A stretch of DNA of 64,000 nt from Mycobacterium sp. SMC-2 (GCF_025263485.1 NZ_CP079863.1:4340001-4404000), one strand, 5' to 3'. Positions 17,258-26,942 are shown, numbered from the stretch's first letter. Translations and numbers: made by a program. The notes: generated by a model from the sequence alone, not told the origin.

Positions 17258-17313
17258 TCTAGGCGGGGCGGCCGAGACCTACTTGGACACAATCGCGCCC
17301 GCGCGCCCGCGTC

Positions 17314-17319
17314 TATGCT
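17314..17319 (+). promoter_or_regulatory. leaderless -10 box for the PemK/MazF-like gene
   Basis: TATGCT, six bases, then the ATG at 17326; no ribosome-binding site is present. Confidence 0.55.
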
Positions 17320-17325
17320 GCGAAT

Positions 17326-17925
17326 ATGGCGTCTGCCCGCAAATCCCAGTGGAAGACGTTCCAGCGCTTTGCCGAGAACCTGGTCTTCGATCGGGCGCCG
17401 CGGCTGGCCCGGCACGTGCAGAACTCGCAGACCGTGCTGCGGGAGCTGCAGCAGGCCGTCAGGATCACCGCGAACGTCATCGCCGCGGCCGCACCGCAGC
17501 CGCCCGCGGTCACCGCGGGGCGCCCGGTGACGAGCACGAGCTTCCCCACCGCCCAGCGGGCCCGCAAGCTGGTGTATGCCCCCGACCTCGACGGCCGAGC
17601 CGATCCCGGCGAGATCGTCTGGACCTGGGTGGTCTACGAGGACGACCCCACCCGCGGCAAAGACAGGCCCGTGCTGGTGGTCGGTCGTGACCGCCGAGTC
17701 CTGCTCGGGCTGATGGTGTCCAGCCAGGAGCACCACGCCGAGGACCGGGACTGGATCGGGATCGGTTCCGGCGCTTGGGATTACGAGGGCAGGCCGAGCT
17801 GGGTCCGGTTGGATCGCGTGCTCGACGTGCCTGAGGAGAGCATCCGCCGCGAGGGCGCGATCCTGGAACGGGAGATCTTCGAGCTGGTGGCCGAGCGGTT
17901 GCGCGCCGACTACTCCTGGAGCTGA
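17326..17925 (+). CDS. PemK/MazF-fold protein of unknown role (Rv2405-like)
   Basis: A 199-residue protein. Residues 1-70 are a helical N-terminal part; from about 80 the sequence has the PemK/MazF beta-barrel pattern, with GEIVWTWVVYEDD, then KDRPVLVVGR and a later WIGIGSGAWD segment. MazF-type toxins are RNA-cleaving, but no antitoxin gene lies next to this one and the long N-terminal extension is unusual, so toxin activity should not be assumed. It is divergent from lepA and probably leaderless. It corresponds to Rv2405. Confidence 0.75.
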   Translation: MASARKSQWKTFQRFAENLVFDRAPRLARHVQNSQTVLRELQQAVRITANVIAAAAPQPPAVTAGRPVTSTSFPTAQRARKLVYAPDLDGRADPGEIVWTWVVYEDDPTRGKDRPVLVVGRDRRVLLGLMVSSQEHHAEDRDWIGIGSGAWDYEGRPSWVRLDRVLDVPEESIRREGAILEREIFELVAERLRADYSWS

Positions 17926-17937
17926 CCCGCGCCCAGC

Positions 17938-17993
17938 GTGTAACCACTGCGAGAAGATGGCAGGATTTTCGCGCTGAGTGCACGCTCGGCGAA
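17938..17993. repeat. dispersed intergenic element, copy A
   Basis: About 56 bases with the skeleton GTGTA, CACTGCGA, GATTTTCGC, TGAG, GCACGCTCG, CGA in that order. A second copy lies at 63312-63365. This copy can fold through TTTTCGC and GCGAAAA (seven perfect pairs). It sits between the convergent genes ending at 17925 and 18017, so it may act as a terminator here. Confidence 0.6.
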
Positions 17994-18016
17994 AAGCTGC
18001 GGTCAGCCGCGCCGAG

Positions 18017-18445
18017 CTAGCCCTGCGTGATGTAGGACTGCAGCTGCTGCTGCTCGGCCTCGAGTTCTTCCATGCGGGTCTTCACCACGTCGCCGATGCT
18101 GACGATCCCGATCAGCTTCTTGCCGTCGAGCACCGGCACGTGGCGCACCCGGTTCTTGGTCATCAGCACGCTGAGGGAGTCCACCGTGTCGGCTTTCGTG
18201 CAGGTGGCGACGGTGGTGGTCATGATCTTGGAGATCGGGCGCGACAGCACGCTGGCGCCATGGGTGTGCAGTTGGCGCACGACGTCGCGCTCGGAGACAA
18301 TGCCGACGACACCCTCGTCGCCGACCACCACCATTGCGCCGATGTTCTGCTCGGCGAGGCCCGCGAGCAGCTCTTTCACGGTCGCCTCGGGGTTGATGGT
18401 CACCACCGCCGCGCCCTTGTTTCGCAACACGTCTGCAATCCGCAT
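18017..18445 (-). CDS. CBS-domain pair protein
   Basis: A 142-residue cytosolic protein made of two CBS motifs (about 8-60 and 75-128, each ending in the GIVSxxD pattern: GIVSERDVV and GIVSIGDVV) plus a short coiled, Glu/Gln-rich tail. Such stand-alone pairs bind adenine nucleotides and act as energy sensors; the partner is unknown. The ATG at 18445 was chosen because GGAGGT lies five bases upstream. It corresponds to Rv2406c. Confidence 0.85.
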   Translation of the reverse strand: MRIADVLRNKGAAVVTINPEATVKELLAGLAEQNIGAMVVVGDEGVVGIVSERDVVRQLHTHGASVLSRPISKIMTTTVATCTKADTVDSLSVLMTKNRVRHVPVLDGKKLIGIVSIGDVVKTRMEELEAEQQQLQSYITQG

Positions 18446-18640
18446 CAAGGACCTCCAGCTGGTCGTGATCCGCTTCACATCAGGCTACGGCTAACTCGCG
18501 CGGCGGAAAAGCCACCACGAGCACCGGTAGCCGATCCGTGTCCATACCCTGACGTCAGCGCTCGAAACCAACGCGGTGCTCCACGGCCGGATCGTCGGAT
18601 TGACCCACTGCCAAGGGCCGCGGCTTGCAAGATAGGGGCC

Positions 18641-19480
18641 ATGATCGAGATCACGCTCCTCGGAACCGGAAGCCCGATCCCCGACCCGAACCGGGCCGGG
18701 CCGTCGACTCTGGTGCGCGCCGGCGGACAGGTGTTTTTGGCGGATTGCGGCCGCGGCGTGCTGCAGCGCGCGGCGGCGGTGGGCGTGGGCGCCGCCGGGT
18801 TGTCGGCACTGCTGATCACCCACCTGCACAGCGACCACATCGGAGACCTCGGCGATCTCCTCATCACCCGCTGGATCAGCACCTTCGCACCGGACCCCGC
18901 GCCGCTGCCGATCATCGGGCCGCCCGGGACCGCGGAGACGGTCCAGGCGACGCTGCACGCGTTTCGCCACGACATCGAGTACCGGATCGCGCATCACGCC
19001 GACCTGAACGCCCCACCGGCGGTCGAGGTCCACGAATGCACCGAGGGGGCGGTGTGGGACCGCGACGGCGTGTCGATCCGCGTGGCGCCAACCGATCACC
19101 GGCCGGTAGCGCCGACCATCGGGTTCCGCATCGACTACGGGACCGCCTCGGTGGTGCTCGCCGGGGACACCGTGCCCTGCCCCGGCCTCGACGAGCTGGC
19201 GGCCGGCGCCGGTGCGTTGGTGCACACCGTGATCCGAAAGGACATCGTCGGCAACATCCCGCAACAGCGGCTGCAGGACATCTGCGACTACCACTCGTCA
19301 GTCGAAGAAGCGGCGGCAACCGCCGCCCGCGCGGGGGTCGGCACCCTCGTCATGACGCACTACGTGCCGGCGCTGGTGCCGGGCCAGGAAGAACAATGGC
19401 GCGCGCTGGCCGCTTCGCAGTTCGGCGGGCGGATCGAGCTCGGCGACGACCTGCATCGCGTCGAGATCGACGCGCCCTAG
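18641..19480 (+). CDS. metallo-beta-lactamase fold hydrolase, RNase Z-like
   Basis: A 279-residue hydrolase with the zinc motif H61-x-H63-x-D65-H66 ([10 protein letters not shown]), a later GDTVPC aspartate and a C-terminal MTHYVP histidine, the arrangement of RNase Z / arylsulfatase-type enzymes. It starts with [12 protein letters not shown] as these proteins do. Relatives are often labelled ribonuclease Z (Rv2407), but the exosite arm that binds tRNA is not evident, so a phosphodiesterase or other hydrolase is possible. A CAAGAT box seven bases before the ATG suggests a leaderless start. Confidence 0.82.
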   Translation: MIEITLLGTGSPIPDPNRAGPSTLVRAGGQVFLADCGRGVLQRAAAVGVGAAGLSALLITHLHSDHIGDLGDLLITRWISTFAPDPAPLPIIGPPGTAETVQATLHAFRHDIEYRIAHHADLNAPPAVEVHECTEGAVWDRDGVSIRVAPTDHRPVAPTIGFRIDYGTASVVLAGDTVPCPGLDELAAGAGALVHTVIRKDIVGNIPQQRLQDICDYHSSVEEAAATAARAGVGTLVMTHYVPALVPGQEEQWRALAASQFGGRIELGDDLHRVEIDAP

Positions 19481-19611
19481 CTCGTTCCCGAACGTCGTCG
19501 CCCGCAAAGGCAGCAGCGCCCCGGCCAGATCACACCGCCGTCAACCGGGGAGCCACCGCGGGGCGCAGCGTCGTTCATGGCATGAACGCTATGCCCGCGC
19601 AGGCTCCACGG

Positions 19612-20451
19612 CTAAGCCAGCCGGGTGACCTCCACGACCACGTCGAGATCGGTCGCACCCTGACCGGAGTAGATGCCCTTCAGGGGAGGGACGTCGGTGT
19701 AGTCGCGGCCGGCGCCCACACTGACGTATTGCTCGGAGATCTCGGTTTCGTTCGTCGGGTCGTAGCTCCACCACCCGCCCGTCCACGCCTGAACCCAGGC
19801 GTGACTGCGCCCGTCGACCGTGTCCCCGACGACGGCGTGCCGCTTGGGATGCAGGTAACCCGACACGTAGAGCGCGGGAATCCCCATGGCGCGCAACAAC
19901 ATCAGCGACAGATGCACGAAGTCCTGGCAGACGCCCTTGCCCTGGTTCAACGCATCCAGGCCCGACGAAGCCACGCTGGTGGTCCCGGGGAGATATTCCA
20001 CCTCGCCGCGCACCCAGTGGGCCGCGGCGACGACGACGTCGGCGGGCTGGTGCGACTTGGCGATCTTTTTCGCCACGGACGCCACCTTTTTGCTCGCCGG
20101 GGTGTGCCCGGTGGGGCGAAGCAACTCGTCGAACCGGTCGATCACGGCCTCCGACCGCAGGTCACCCCAGCCGACGCCGGCCGCCCGCGGTTCCGGCGGA
20201 TCGGTTTCGACCACCGAAGACGACGTCACCGTGAGATCGGTGTGCGGCGCGTGCAGGTCGAATGCCGTTACGGCAGTGCCCCAATAGTCGATGTAGCGAT
20301 AGGACCTGGTTGCGGGGATCGTTTCGACGCGATTGAGGATGACGTTCTGCCTGGCGTCCGACCGCGGGGTCAGCCGGGCCTCGTTATAGGACGCGGTCAC
20401 CGCCGACTGGTACGCGTACCCGGTGGTGTGCACCACCCGCAGGCGCCACAT
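19612..20451 (-). CDS. transglutaminase-like cysteine protease family protein
   Basis: A 279-residue protein with the papain-like triad C175 (GVCQDF), H217 (SHAWVQAW) and D231 (YDPTNE). The N-terminal 80 residues are the beta-rich domain that precedes this fold in bacterial transglutaminase-like proteins. It is the third gene of a tightly overlapping unit: its ATG shares one base with the stop of the alpha-E gene. The family probably cleaves or forms amide bonds on a peptide made by the ATP-grasp partner; the substrate is unknown. It corresponds to Rv2409c. Confidence 0.85.
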   Translation of the reverse strand: MWRLRVVHTTGYAYQSAVTASYNEARLTPRSDARQNVILNRVETIPATRSYRYIDYWGTAVTAFDLHAPHTDLTVTSSSVVETDPPEPRAAGVGWGDLRSEAVIDRFDELLRPTGHTPASKKVASVAKKIAKSHQPADVVVAAAHWVRGEVEYLPGTTSVASSGLDALNQGKGVCQDFVHLSLMLLRAMGIPALYVSGYLHPKRHAVVGDTVDGRSHAWVQAWTGGWWSYDPTNETEISEQYVSVGAGRDYTDVPPLKGIYSGQGATDLDVVVEVTRLA

Positions 20452-21428
20452 CAGGCGTCCCCCTGCCTTTTGACCACGGGGGCGTGGTTTCCGGCATCCG
20501 ACCATGCCACCCACGGGGTGACGTGGAAGTACTGCAGCGACAACGCTTCTCCGACATCGCGACAGGTTCGCTGCAGCCCCGCCAAGCGGATCTCCAGGGA
20601 CTCCAGCAGCACGCCGGGTTGCACGAATTCCAGTTCGCTGCGCGCCTGCCCGAGCAGCCGCTGCGCCTCCCCGGTGGCCCCGATCCGGCTCTGCCGATTG
20701 TGCAGCAGTTCGTCGAGGTTGTGTTCGGCCAACCGCAGCGAATAGAACACCGACCGGGGAAACAGCCGGTCGAGCAGCATGAACTCGACCACCCGGCCGG
20801 CATCCAGCACGCCGCGGTAGGTGCGCAGGTAGGTGTCGTGCGCGCCCGCCGAGCGCAGCAGCGTCACCCATGCCGGGGACGACGCGCTGTCCCCCACCCG
20901 CGAAAGCAACAGCCGCACAGTCATGTCGACCCGCTCGATCGCCCGGCCCAGCACCATGAAGCGGTACCCGTCGTCGCGGGACAGCGTCGAGTCCGCCAGG
21001 CCGGCGAACATCGCGGCCCGTCCCTCGATGTAGGCCAGGAATTCGTGGGGCCCAAGGCGTTTGGCGGCACGCTCGCGTTCGGCCAGGGCATGGTAGGTGC
21101 CGTTGAGGCACTCCCAGATCTCGCTGGACGTCACTTCCCGCGCAGAGTTGGCGTTCTCCCGCGCCGCCGTGATGGCGTCGACGATCGAACAACCGCCAGA
21201 AGCGTTGGTGCTGAAGGCCACCAGGTCGGTCAACGACCAGACGTCGAGGTCGTGGCTCGGGGGATCGATTCCGAGCACCCGCAGCAGCACCCGGGACGCC
21301 TGGTCCGGGTCGACACTGGAATCCTCGAGCAGTTGGTGCAGCGTCACGTCGAGAATGCGCGCGGTGTCGTCCGCGCGCTCGACATAGCGACCGATCCAAA
21401 ATAACGCCTCTGCGTTACGGGCGAGCAT
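20451..21428 (-). CDS. alpha-E domain protein
   Basis: A 325-residue all-helical protein starting MLARNAEALFWIGRYVERADDTAR, which is the hallmark of the alpha-E family (DUF403). It has no known activity and always travels with ATP-grasp and transglutaminase genes. The start overlaps the ATP-grasp stop by one base. It corresponds to Rv2410c. Confidence 0.85.
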   Translation of the reverse strand: MLARNAEALFWIGRYVERADDTARILDVTLHQLLEDSSVDPDQASRVLLRVLGIDPPSHDLDVWSLTDLVAFSTNASGGCSIVDAITAARENANSAREVTSSEIWECLNGTYHALAERERAAKRLGPHEFLAYIEGRAAMFAGLADSTLSRDDGYRFMVLGRAIERVDMTVRLLLSRVGDSASSPAWVTLLRSAGAHDTYLRTYRGVLDAGRVVEFMLLDRLFPRSVFYSLRLAEHNLDELLHNRQSRIGATGEAQRLLGQARSELEFVQPGVLLESLEIRLAGLQRTCRDVGEALSLQYFHVTPWVAWSDAGNHAPVVKRQGDA

Positions 21429-23089
21429 CAGCGCATCGTCCGTTGCTGTTGCTGTTCCTGGGGCGATTCCGTGGGTTGCGCCTGCGTTTGCGGCAGTCGC
21501 GGCGCGCCGTCCAGCATCGGGTCGGGCATCGACTCCGGCAACGAGCGCACGACTTCCGCCGCGCCGAGTTCCCGGTCGCCACGTGACGCGCGGGGCGCCA
21601 GCACCCACGTGTCCTTCGAGCCACCGCCCTGACTGGAGTTGACCACTCGCGAGCCCTCGACCAGGGCGACCCGGGTAAGCCCGCCGGGCAGCACCCACAC
21701 GTCGTCGCCGTCGTTGACCGCGAACGGCCGCAGGTCGACGTATCGGGGCGCGAGCGTGTCGCCGACCCGCGTCGGCACGGTGGACAGTTCCATCATCGGC
21801 TGGGCAATCCAGCTGCGCGGATCGTCACGAATCTTCTTGGCGACGGCGGCCAGATCTTTCTCGCACGCTTCCGGCCCGAACACGATGCCGTAACCCCCGG
21901 ACCCCTCGACCGGCTTGAGGACCAACTCGTCGATCCGGTCCAGCACCTCTTCGCGTTCGTCGTCGAGCCAACACCGGTAGGTCTCGACGTTAGCCAGCAG
22001 TGGCTTCTCCCCCAGGTAGTACTCGATCATCGTCGGCACATACGTGTAGACGAGCTTGTCGTCACCCACACCGTTGCCGATGGCGCTGGAGATGACGACG
22101 TTCCCGGCGCGCGCGGCGTTGACCAGGCCGGGCACGCCCAGCACGGAGTCGGCGCGGAATTGCAGCGGGTCCAGGAAGGCGTCGTCGATGCGACGGTAGA
22201 TGACGTCGACCTGCACCTCCCCTTCGGTGGTGCGCATGTACACCTGGTTGTCCCGGCAGAACAGGTCGCGCCCCTCGACCAGTTCGACGCCCATCTGACG
22301 GGCCAGCAGTGAGTGCTCGAAGTACGCCGAGTTGTATACCCCGGGCGTCAGCACCACCACCGTCGGATCGGCTTCGTTGGTGGCCGCGGAATTGCGCAGG
22401 GCGCGCAGCAGGTGCGACGCGTAGTCGTCGACCGCACGCACCCGGTGGGTGGCGAACAGATTCGGAAAGACCCGCGCCATGGTCCGCCGGTTCTCCATGA
22501 CATAAGACACCCCCGACGGCGAGCGCAGGTTGTCCTCGAGAACGCGAAAGTTGCCCTTCTCGTCGCGGATCAGGTCGATGCCGGCGACGTGGATGCGCAC
22601 GCCGTTGGGCGGGACGATGCCCACCGCCTGGCGGTGGAAATGCTCGCAGGAAGTGACCAGGCGGCGCGGGATGATGTCGTCGTTCAGGATCTCCTGGTCG
22701 CCGTAGATGTCGTCGAGATACATCTCAAGGGCCTTGACGCGCTGGATGATGCCGCGCTCCAACCGGCTCCACTCGGCGGCCGAGATCACCCGGGGAACCA
22801 GGTCGAGCGGAAAGGGCCGCTCCTGACCCGAGAGCGAGAACGTGATGCCCTGGTCGATGAACGCGCGGCCCAGCGCCTCGGCGCGGGCCTTGAGTTCCGA
22901 GGCGTCCGACGGCGCAAGCTCGGCGTAGATGCCCTTGTAGGGCCCCCGCACGACGCCCTGGGCGTCGAACATCTCGTCAAAGGCCATGGAATAGATGTCC
23001 GACGACGCGTTGTATCCCCCGAAAATGCGCTCGGCGCGCGCAGCGCGTAACCCCCACCCGGTTCCCTCAAGCTGGCTCGGAAGGCTCAC
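21428..23089 (-). CDS. circularly permuted ATP-grasp type 2 protein
   Basis: A 553-residue member of the circularly permuted ATP-grasp family. Conserved features are the EDNLRSPSGVSYVMENR segment, the LVLKPVEGSGGYG nucleotide-binding loop, and VDLRPFAV and GGLTRVA near the end. These enzymes are thought to ligate an amino group to a carboxylate at the cost of ATP, giving a small peptide or peptide tag. The C-terminal 50 residues are Gln/Pro-rich and probably disordered. It begins with GTG and heads the three-gene unit with the alpha-E and transglutaminase genes; it is divergent from rpsT. It corresponds to Rv2411c. Confidence 0.87.
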   Translation of the reverse strand: MSLPSQLEGTGWGLRAARAERIFGGYNASSDIYSMAFDEMFDAQGVVRGPYKGIYAELAPSDASELKARAEALGRAFIDQGITFSLSGQERPFPLDLVPRVISAAEWSRLERGIIQRVKALEMYLDDIYGDQEILNDDIIPRRLVTSCEHFHRQAVGIVPPNGVRIHVAGIDLIRDEKGNFRVLEDNLRSPSGVSYVMENRRTMARVFPNLFATHRVRAVDDYASHLLRALRNSAATNEADPTVVVLTPGVYNSAYFEHSLLARQMGVELVEGRDLFCRDNQVYMRTTEGEVQVDVIYRRIDDAFLDPLQFRADSVLGVPGLVNAARAGNVVISSAIGNGVGDDKLVYTYVPTMIEYYLGEKPLLANVETYRCWLDDEREEVLDRIDELVLKPVEGSGGYGIVFGPEACEKDLAAVAKKIRDDPRSWIAQPMMELSTVPTRVGDTLAPRYVDLRPFAVNDGDDVWVLPGGLTRVALVEGSRVVNSSQGGGSKDTWVLAPRASRGDRELGAAEVVRSLPESMPDPMLDGAPRLPQTQAQPTESPQEQQQQRTMR

Positions 23090-23236
23090 TTGTCAGATGC
23101 TGCCTCAAATTGGCGTTATGGCAGGCCACGGGTTCCCGTTTTGGGAGAAAACGTAACCGACTGATAACCTGGGCAGTCGCTGTGGTGGTATCCGGCGCCG
23201 AAAAACAAACGTCGAATCGAAGAAGGAACTAGAAGC

Positions 23237-23497
23237 GTGGCCAACATCAAGTCGCAGCAGAAGCGCAATCGCACCAATGAGCGCGCTCGCCTGCGCAACA
23301 AGTCGGTGAAGTCTTCGCTTCGCACCGCCGTCCGGGCGTTCCGCGAGGCGGCCCACGCCGGCGACAAAGAGAAGGCCACGGAGTTGCTTGCATCGACCAA
23401 CCGCAAGCTGGACAAAGCGGCCAGCAAGGGCGTGATCCACAAGAATCAGGCCGCCAACAAGAAGTCGGCCCTGGCGCGAGCCCTCAACAAGCTCTGA
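23237..23497 (+). CDS. rpsT: ribosomal protein S20
   Basis: An 86-residue basic protein starting [18 protein letters not shown] with the long Lys/Arg-rich helices of S20, which binds 16S rRNA in the small subunit. It starts with GTG; GAAGGA lies about ten bases upstream. Its stop is 15 bases from the end of convergent holA. Confidence 0.96.
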   Translation: MANIKSQQKRNRTNERARLRNKSVKSSLRTAVRAFREAAHAGDKEKATELLASTNRKLDKAASKGVIHKNQAANKKSALARALNKL

Positions 23498-23508
23498 GCC
23501 CCGCCCGC

Positions 23509-23532
23509 CCGCTCACCGATTCCGGTGGGCGG
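23509..23532. terminator. hairpin between rpsT and holA
   Basis: CCGCTCACC (23509-23517) pairs with GGTGGGCGG (23524-23532): nine pairs including one G-T wobble, with a six-base loop. There is no T-run. It overlaps the holA stop codon and could serve both convergent genes. Confidence 0.4.
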
Positions 23533-24490
23533 CCAGCTCGGCCACCTTCCTGACCGCCGATTCCAGCGCGTAGTCCGCGTCGGCCACGGCCCCTTTGACG
23601 TTGGCGTTGAGCGTCGCCACCACCTTCATCGCGGCCGCCACACTGTCGCGCGACCAATACCGCGCCTGCTTCTGGGCCTTCTGGACCCGCCAGGGCGGCA
23701 TGCCCAACTGCGACGCCAGCCGGTAGGGATCGCCTGACAACGGCCCGACCCGGCCGATCGTGTGGACGGCTTCGGCCAGCGCGTCGGCCAACACCACCAA
23801 CGGCTCGCCGCGCATCATCGCCCACCGCAGCGCCTCGGCGGCCCCCGCGACGTCGCCGACCACCGCCTTGTCCGCGATGTCGAACCCCTTCACCTCGGCT
23901 TTGCCGCTGTGGTAGCGGCGGACCGCCGCGGCGTCGACGAGCCCGCCGGTGTCGGCGACCAACTGCGAACAGGCGGCCGCCAGCTCCCGCACGTCGGAGC
24001 CGACCGCGTCCAGCATCGCGGTCACGGTGTCCTCATCGACCTTGACGCGCAGCGCGCGAAACTCCTTGCGGACGAAGTCGATTCGCTCGCTGGCCTTGGT
24101 GATCCGCGCGCACGGATGCACGTTGGCCCCGAGTGACTGCAGCTCGGTGGCCAGCGCCTTGGCCCGACCACCACCGGAGTGCACCACCACCAGCGTGGTG
24201 CCCAGGGGAACGTCGGCCGCGGCCGAGGCGATGACCGCGGCGGCCTCCTTGCCCGCTTCGCCGGCGGCCTCGAGCACGACGATGCGCTCGTCACCGAATA
24301 GCGACGGGCTCAGCAGTTCGGCGAGCTCGTAGGTGCTGACATCGCCCGCCCGCATGCGGCTGACCGGAACGTCGGCCTCGTTTTGGGAGCCGGCCCGCCG
24401 ACGCGCCGACCGCAGCACGTCTGCCACCGCCCGCTCGACCAGCAGCTCCTCGTCTCCCAGGACCAGGTGCAACGGCGAATCCTCGCTCAC
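23513..24490 (-). CDS. holA: DNA polymerase III delta subunit
   Basis: A 325-residue protein that opens the sliding clamp within the clamp loader. It begins [21 protein letters not shown], the delta N-terminal motif, followed by a degenerate AAA+ domain without Walker motifs, as expected for delta. The GTG start overlaps the comEC stop by four bases (GTGA), so comEA-comEC-holA is one unit. It corresponds to Rv2413c. Confidence 0.9.
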   Translation of the reverse strand: MSEDSPLHLVLGDEELLVERAVADVLRSARRRAGSQNEADVPVSRMRAGDVSTYELAELLSPSLFGDERIVVLEAAGEAGKEAAAVIASAAADVPLGTTLVVVHSGGGRAKALATELQSLGANVHPCARITKASERIDFVRKEFRALRVKVDEDTVTAMLDAVGSDVRELAAACSQLVADTGGLVDAAAVRRYHSGKAEVKGFDIADKAVVGDVAGAAEALRWAMMRGEPLVVLADALAEAVHTIGRVGPLSGDPYRLASQLGMPPWRVQKAQKQARYWSRDSVAAAMKVVATLNANVKGAVADADYALESAVRKVAELAAHRNR

Positions 24491-26094
24491 CCCACGATGG
24501 TGTCACGACGCACCGACCACGCCGCCCGGGGATCCAGCAGCGTGGACAACCACCAAGCCAGCGCGCAAAGCGCACCCAAGCCGACCGCGGCCCCAATCCA
24601 GCGCCGGCCGCGCCGCCGCGCGGCCATGACGACGATCACCACGGTCACCGCGGCGACCAGCAGCACCCCTGGCACGCCGGACGGAACCGGCACCGTCGCC
24701 GCGGGGGCCCCGGCCGACCACTGCGCCACCCGCACCACCCACCACAGTTCGGGGCCGGTGAACCGGATCAAGATCTGCGCGCCGGGCGGCCACGCCACGC
24801 TCAGCACCGCTGCGGCGCTGCCCAGAACGGTGATCGGCGCTATCACCGGTGCCGCAGCGAGGTTGGCGGCCACCGCCACCAGGCTGACTCGCCCGGAGAT
24901 ACCGGCCACCAGCGGGGCGGTCACCACGTGCGCGGCCACGGCGACCGCGAGCGCGTCGGCCAGCGGTTTCGGGCAGCCTCTCCCGACCAGGCGCCGCGAC
25001 CACGCCGGCGCGATGACGACCAGGGCGGCCGTCGCGACCACCGACAGCGCGAAGCCCACGTCGACGGCCAGCTGCGGCGCCACCGCCAGCAATCCCAGCA
25101 CCGTGCCGCAGAGCGCCGGAATGGCTTGGCGCCGACGCGAAGACAGCATCCCCGCCAGTGCGATGACGCCCATCACGGCCGCCCGCAACACGCTCGCCGT
25201 CGGTTGCACGACGACGACGAACGCTACGAGCGTCAGCGCGGCGAGGACGACGGCCGCCCGCGGGCCGAGCAGGCGCGCCGAGAACAGGACGGCGGCGCAG
25301 ACGATGGTCACGTTGGCGCCCGACACCGCCATTAGGTGCGTCATTCCCGCCGCGCGAAAGTCGCGCTCGGTCTCGGCAGTGACCGCCGAGGTGTCACCGA
25401 GGACCAGGGCGGGCAGCATCGCCGCCTGCTCGGCGGGCAACGTGTCCCGAACGGCGGCGGCGAATCGACCGCGCAGCGCGTGGGCCGCCCGCTGCACGGC
25501 GCCCGCGGTGCCCGCGACCGGGCGGCCCGACGCGTTGAGCACCGCGACGGTCAGGTCGCGGCGGGTCGGACGGCTGATCCGCGCGGTGAACCGCACCGGG
25601 CGGCCCACCATCAGGACGTCGGCTGGCGATTCGAAGTCCGCGGCGCGCGCGAAAACGACCACCCGGCCCGACGTCTGCGCGTCGCGCAGGCGCTGCAGCG
25701 TGGCGCGAAACATGAGCCGGCCGCGACCCAACGGCACCGGGCTCTCGGTCGGGGTGACGGTCACCGGGCCGGCAGCGCCGAACGCTGCGGTGATCGGGTG
25801 GCGGTCAACCGCTTCGGCGCGCAGCGCGACCGCGAACCCGAACCCCGCGCCGGTGACACCGACCGCGACCAAGCCGGCGGCGACGCCCCGCAGTCGCCCG
25901 GTCTCGTCCCGCCGGCAGGCGGCGCGCCACGCCAGCCCCGAGGCGGCGACCAACAGCACACAGCACGCCGCCACCGCCCGGCCGATCGCCCACCAGATGC
26001 CGGCGGCGGTCACCACCCAGCAGGTAAGCGCGGCCGGCACCAGCCGCGCATCGAGGCGCGTCGCGCCGCCCGATTCGAGGCCGGGATGGTGCAC
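24487..26094 (-). CDS. comEC: ComEC/Rec2-family membrane protein, competence domain only
   Basis: A 535-residue protein with roughly ten membrane helices. The competence core is evident ([20 protein letters not shown] region, preceded by LVLGDTSAV). In transformable bacteria ComEC forms the channel that passes single-stranded DNA through the membrane. The C-terminal metallo-beta-lactamase nuclease domain found in the Bacillus protein (about 776 residues) is missing: after the last helices the chain ends, with no HxHxDH motif. It begins with GTG, five bases after comEA, and overlaps holA. It corresponds to Rv2414c. Confidence 0.87.
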   Translation of the reverse strand: MHHPGLESGGATRLDARLVPAALTCWVVTAAGIWWAIGRAVAACCVLLVAASGLAWRAACRRDETGRLRGVAAGLVAVGVTGAGFGFAVALRAEAVDRHPITAAFGAAGPVTVTPTESPVPLGRGRLMFRATLQRLRDAQTSGRVVVFARAADFESPADVLMVGRPVRFTARISRPTRRDLTVAVLNASGRPVAGTAGAVQRAAHALRGRFAAAVRDTLPAEQAAMLPALVLGDTSAVTAETERDFRAAGMTHLMAVSGANVTIVCAAVLFSARLLGPRAAVVLAALTLVAFVVVVQPTASVLRAAVMGVIALAGMLSSRRRQAIPALCGTVLGLLAVAPQLAVDVGFALSVVATAALVVIAPAWSRRLVGRGCPKPLADALAVAVAAHVVTAPLVAGISGRVSLVAVAANLAAAPVIAPITVLGSAAAVLSVAWPPGAQILIRFTGPELWWVVRVAQWSAGAPAATVPVPSGVPGVLLVAAVTVVIVVMAARRRGRRWIGAAVGLGALCALAWWLSTLLDPRAAWSVRRDTIVG

Positions 26095-26099
26095 CGGCG

Positions 26100-26936
26100 T
26101 CAGACCCGGACCAGGGCGCGCAGCTTCTCCAGGCGCGCCGGGCCGATGCCGTCGACATCGGCGAGCTGGTCGACGCTGGTGAATTTGCCGTTGGCCTGCC
26201 GCCAGGCGACGATCGCAGCGGCCGTGATGGGTCCGACGCCGGGCAGGGCGTCCAACTCCTCCGCGGTCGCGGTATTGAGGTCGAGCACCCCGCCCGCCTT
26301 GGGCTTGACGGACCCCGTTCCTGGGCGCGGCGGCGGCTTCGACGTCGGCGTCGAACCGGACGCCACCGAACTTCCCAGAGCCGTCGGCTGCCCGGGGGCG
26401 GGAGCAAGCCCGACGACGATCTGCTCACCATCGCCGAGCGGGCGCGCCATGTTCAGCCCGACGGTGTCCGCCCCGCTCACCGCACCTCCCGCGGCCTGCA
26501 ACGCGTCGGCGATGCGCGCGCCGGGCGCCAGGGTGACCAGACCGGGGCTGTGCACCAGGCCCACCACGCTCACCACCACGGGCCGGTCGGGGCTCGCCGA
26601 CGACTTGGGGCTCGTCGTGGACGCCTTCTCCACTGGCGGCAGCTTGGCCGACATCACCGGCGCCGGGCGGTCGCGTAGCAGGGTGAACACCGTGACCAGC
26701 ACGGCCAGCGCGGCCACGATCGCCAGGCCGACGGCACCGGCACGCCCGGGGTCGGCACGTAGCTTCGCCATCCAGCCCCGATCCGCGGACGCGTCGGGCA
26801 ACCATCGCGGCAGCAGCGAATTCGGGTCCTCGTCTGCCGCCTCCCCTGATGGCATCGACCCCGCGCCGTCGTACTCCGCGTCCGGTTCGGCACCGAGTCG
26901 CCGCTGCAGGCGCTCGGCGGGAAGTTCTGTTCGCAT
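26100..26936 (-). CDS. comEA: ComEA-like DNA-binding protein
   Basis: A 278-residue protein with a cytoplasmic, acidic N-terminus (about 1-65), one membrane helix (about 67-88), an SLBB-type domain (about 120-180), a Pro-rich linker and a C-terminal helix-hairpin-helix pair (LDLNTATAEELDALPGVG, then LADVDGIGPARLEKL). ComEA binds double-stranded DNA outside the membrane for ComEC. The transcript is probably leaderless: TACCGT ends six bases before the ATG. It corresponds to Rv2415c. Confidence 0.88.
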   Translation of the reverse strand: MRTELPAERLQRRLGAEPDAEYDGAGSMPSGEAADEDPNSLLPRWLPDASADRGWMAKLRADPGRAGAVGLAIVAALAVLVTVFTLLRDRPAPVMSAKLPPVEKASTTSPKSSASPDRPVVVSVVGLVHSPGLVTLAPGARIADALQAAGGAVSGADTVGLNMARPLGDGEQIVVGLAPAPGQPTALGSSVASGSTPTSKPPPRPGTGSVKPKAGGVLDLNTATAEELDALPGVGPITAAAIVAWRQANGKFTSVDQLADVDGIGPARLEKLRALVRV

Positions 26937-26942
26937 GCGCCC

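Noticed and set aside
16954..17736. Alternative frame across the lepA start with an ATG at 17211
   Set aside because: It reads Arg/His-rich sequence out of frame with the conserved GTPase and only would matter if an indel were found there.
17326..17925. Complete MazEF-type toxin-antitoxin module
   Set aside because: No antitoxin-like ORF is adjacent on either side and the protein has a long N-terminal extension, so only the fold is claimed.
24383..26182. 599-codon Thr/Ala/Arg-rich frame antisense to comEC
   Set aside because: Low-complexity mirror of the membrane protein gene without start signals.
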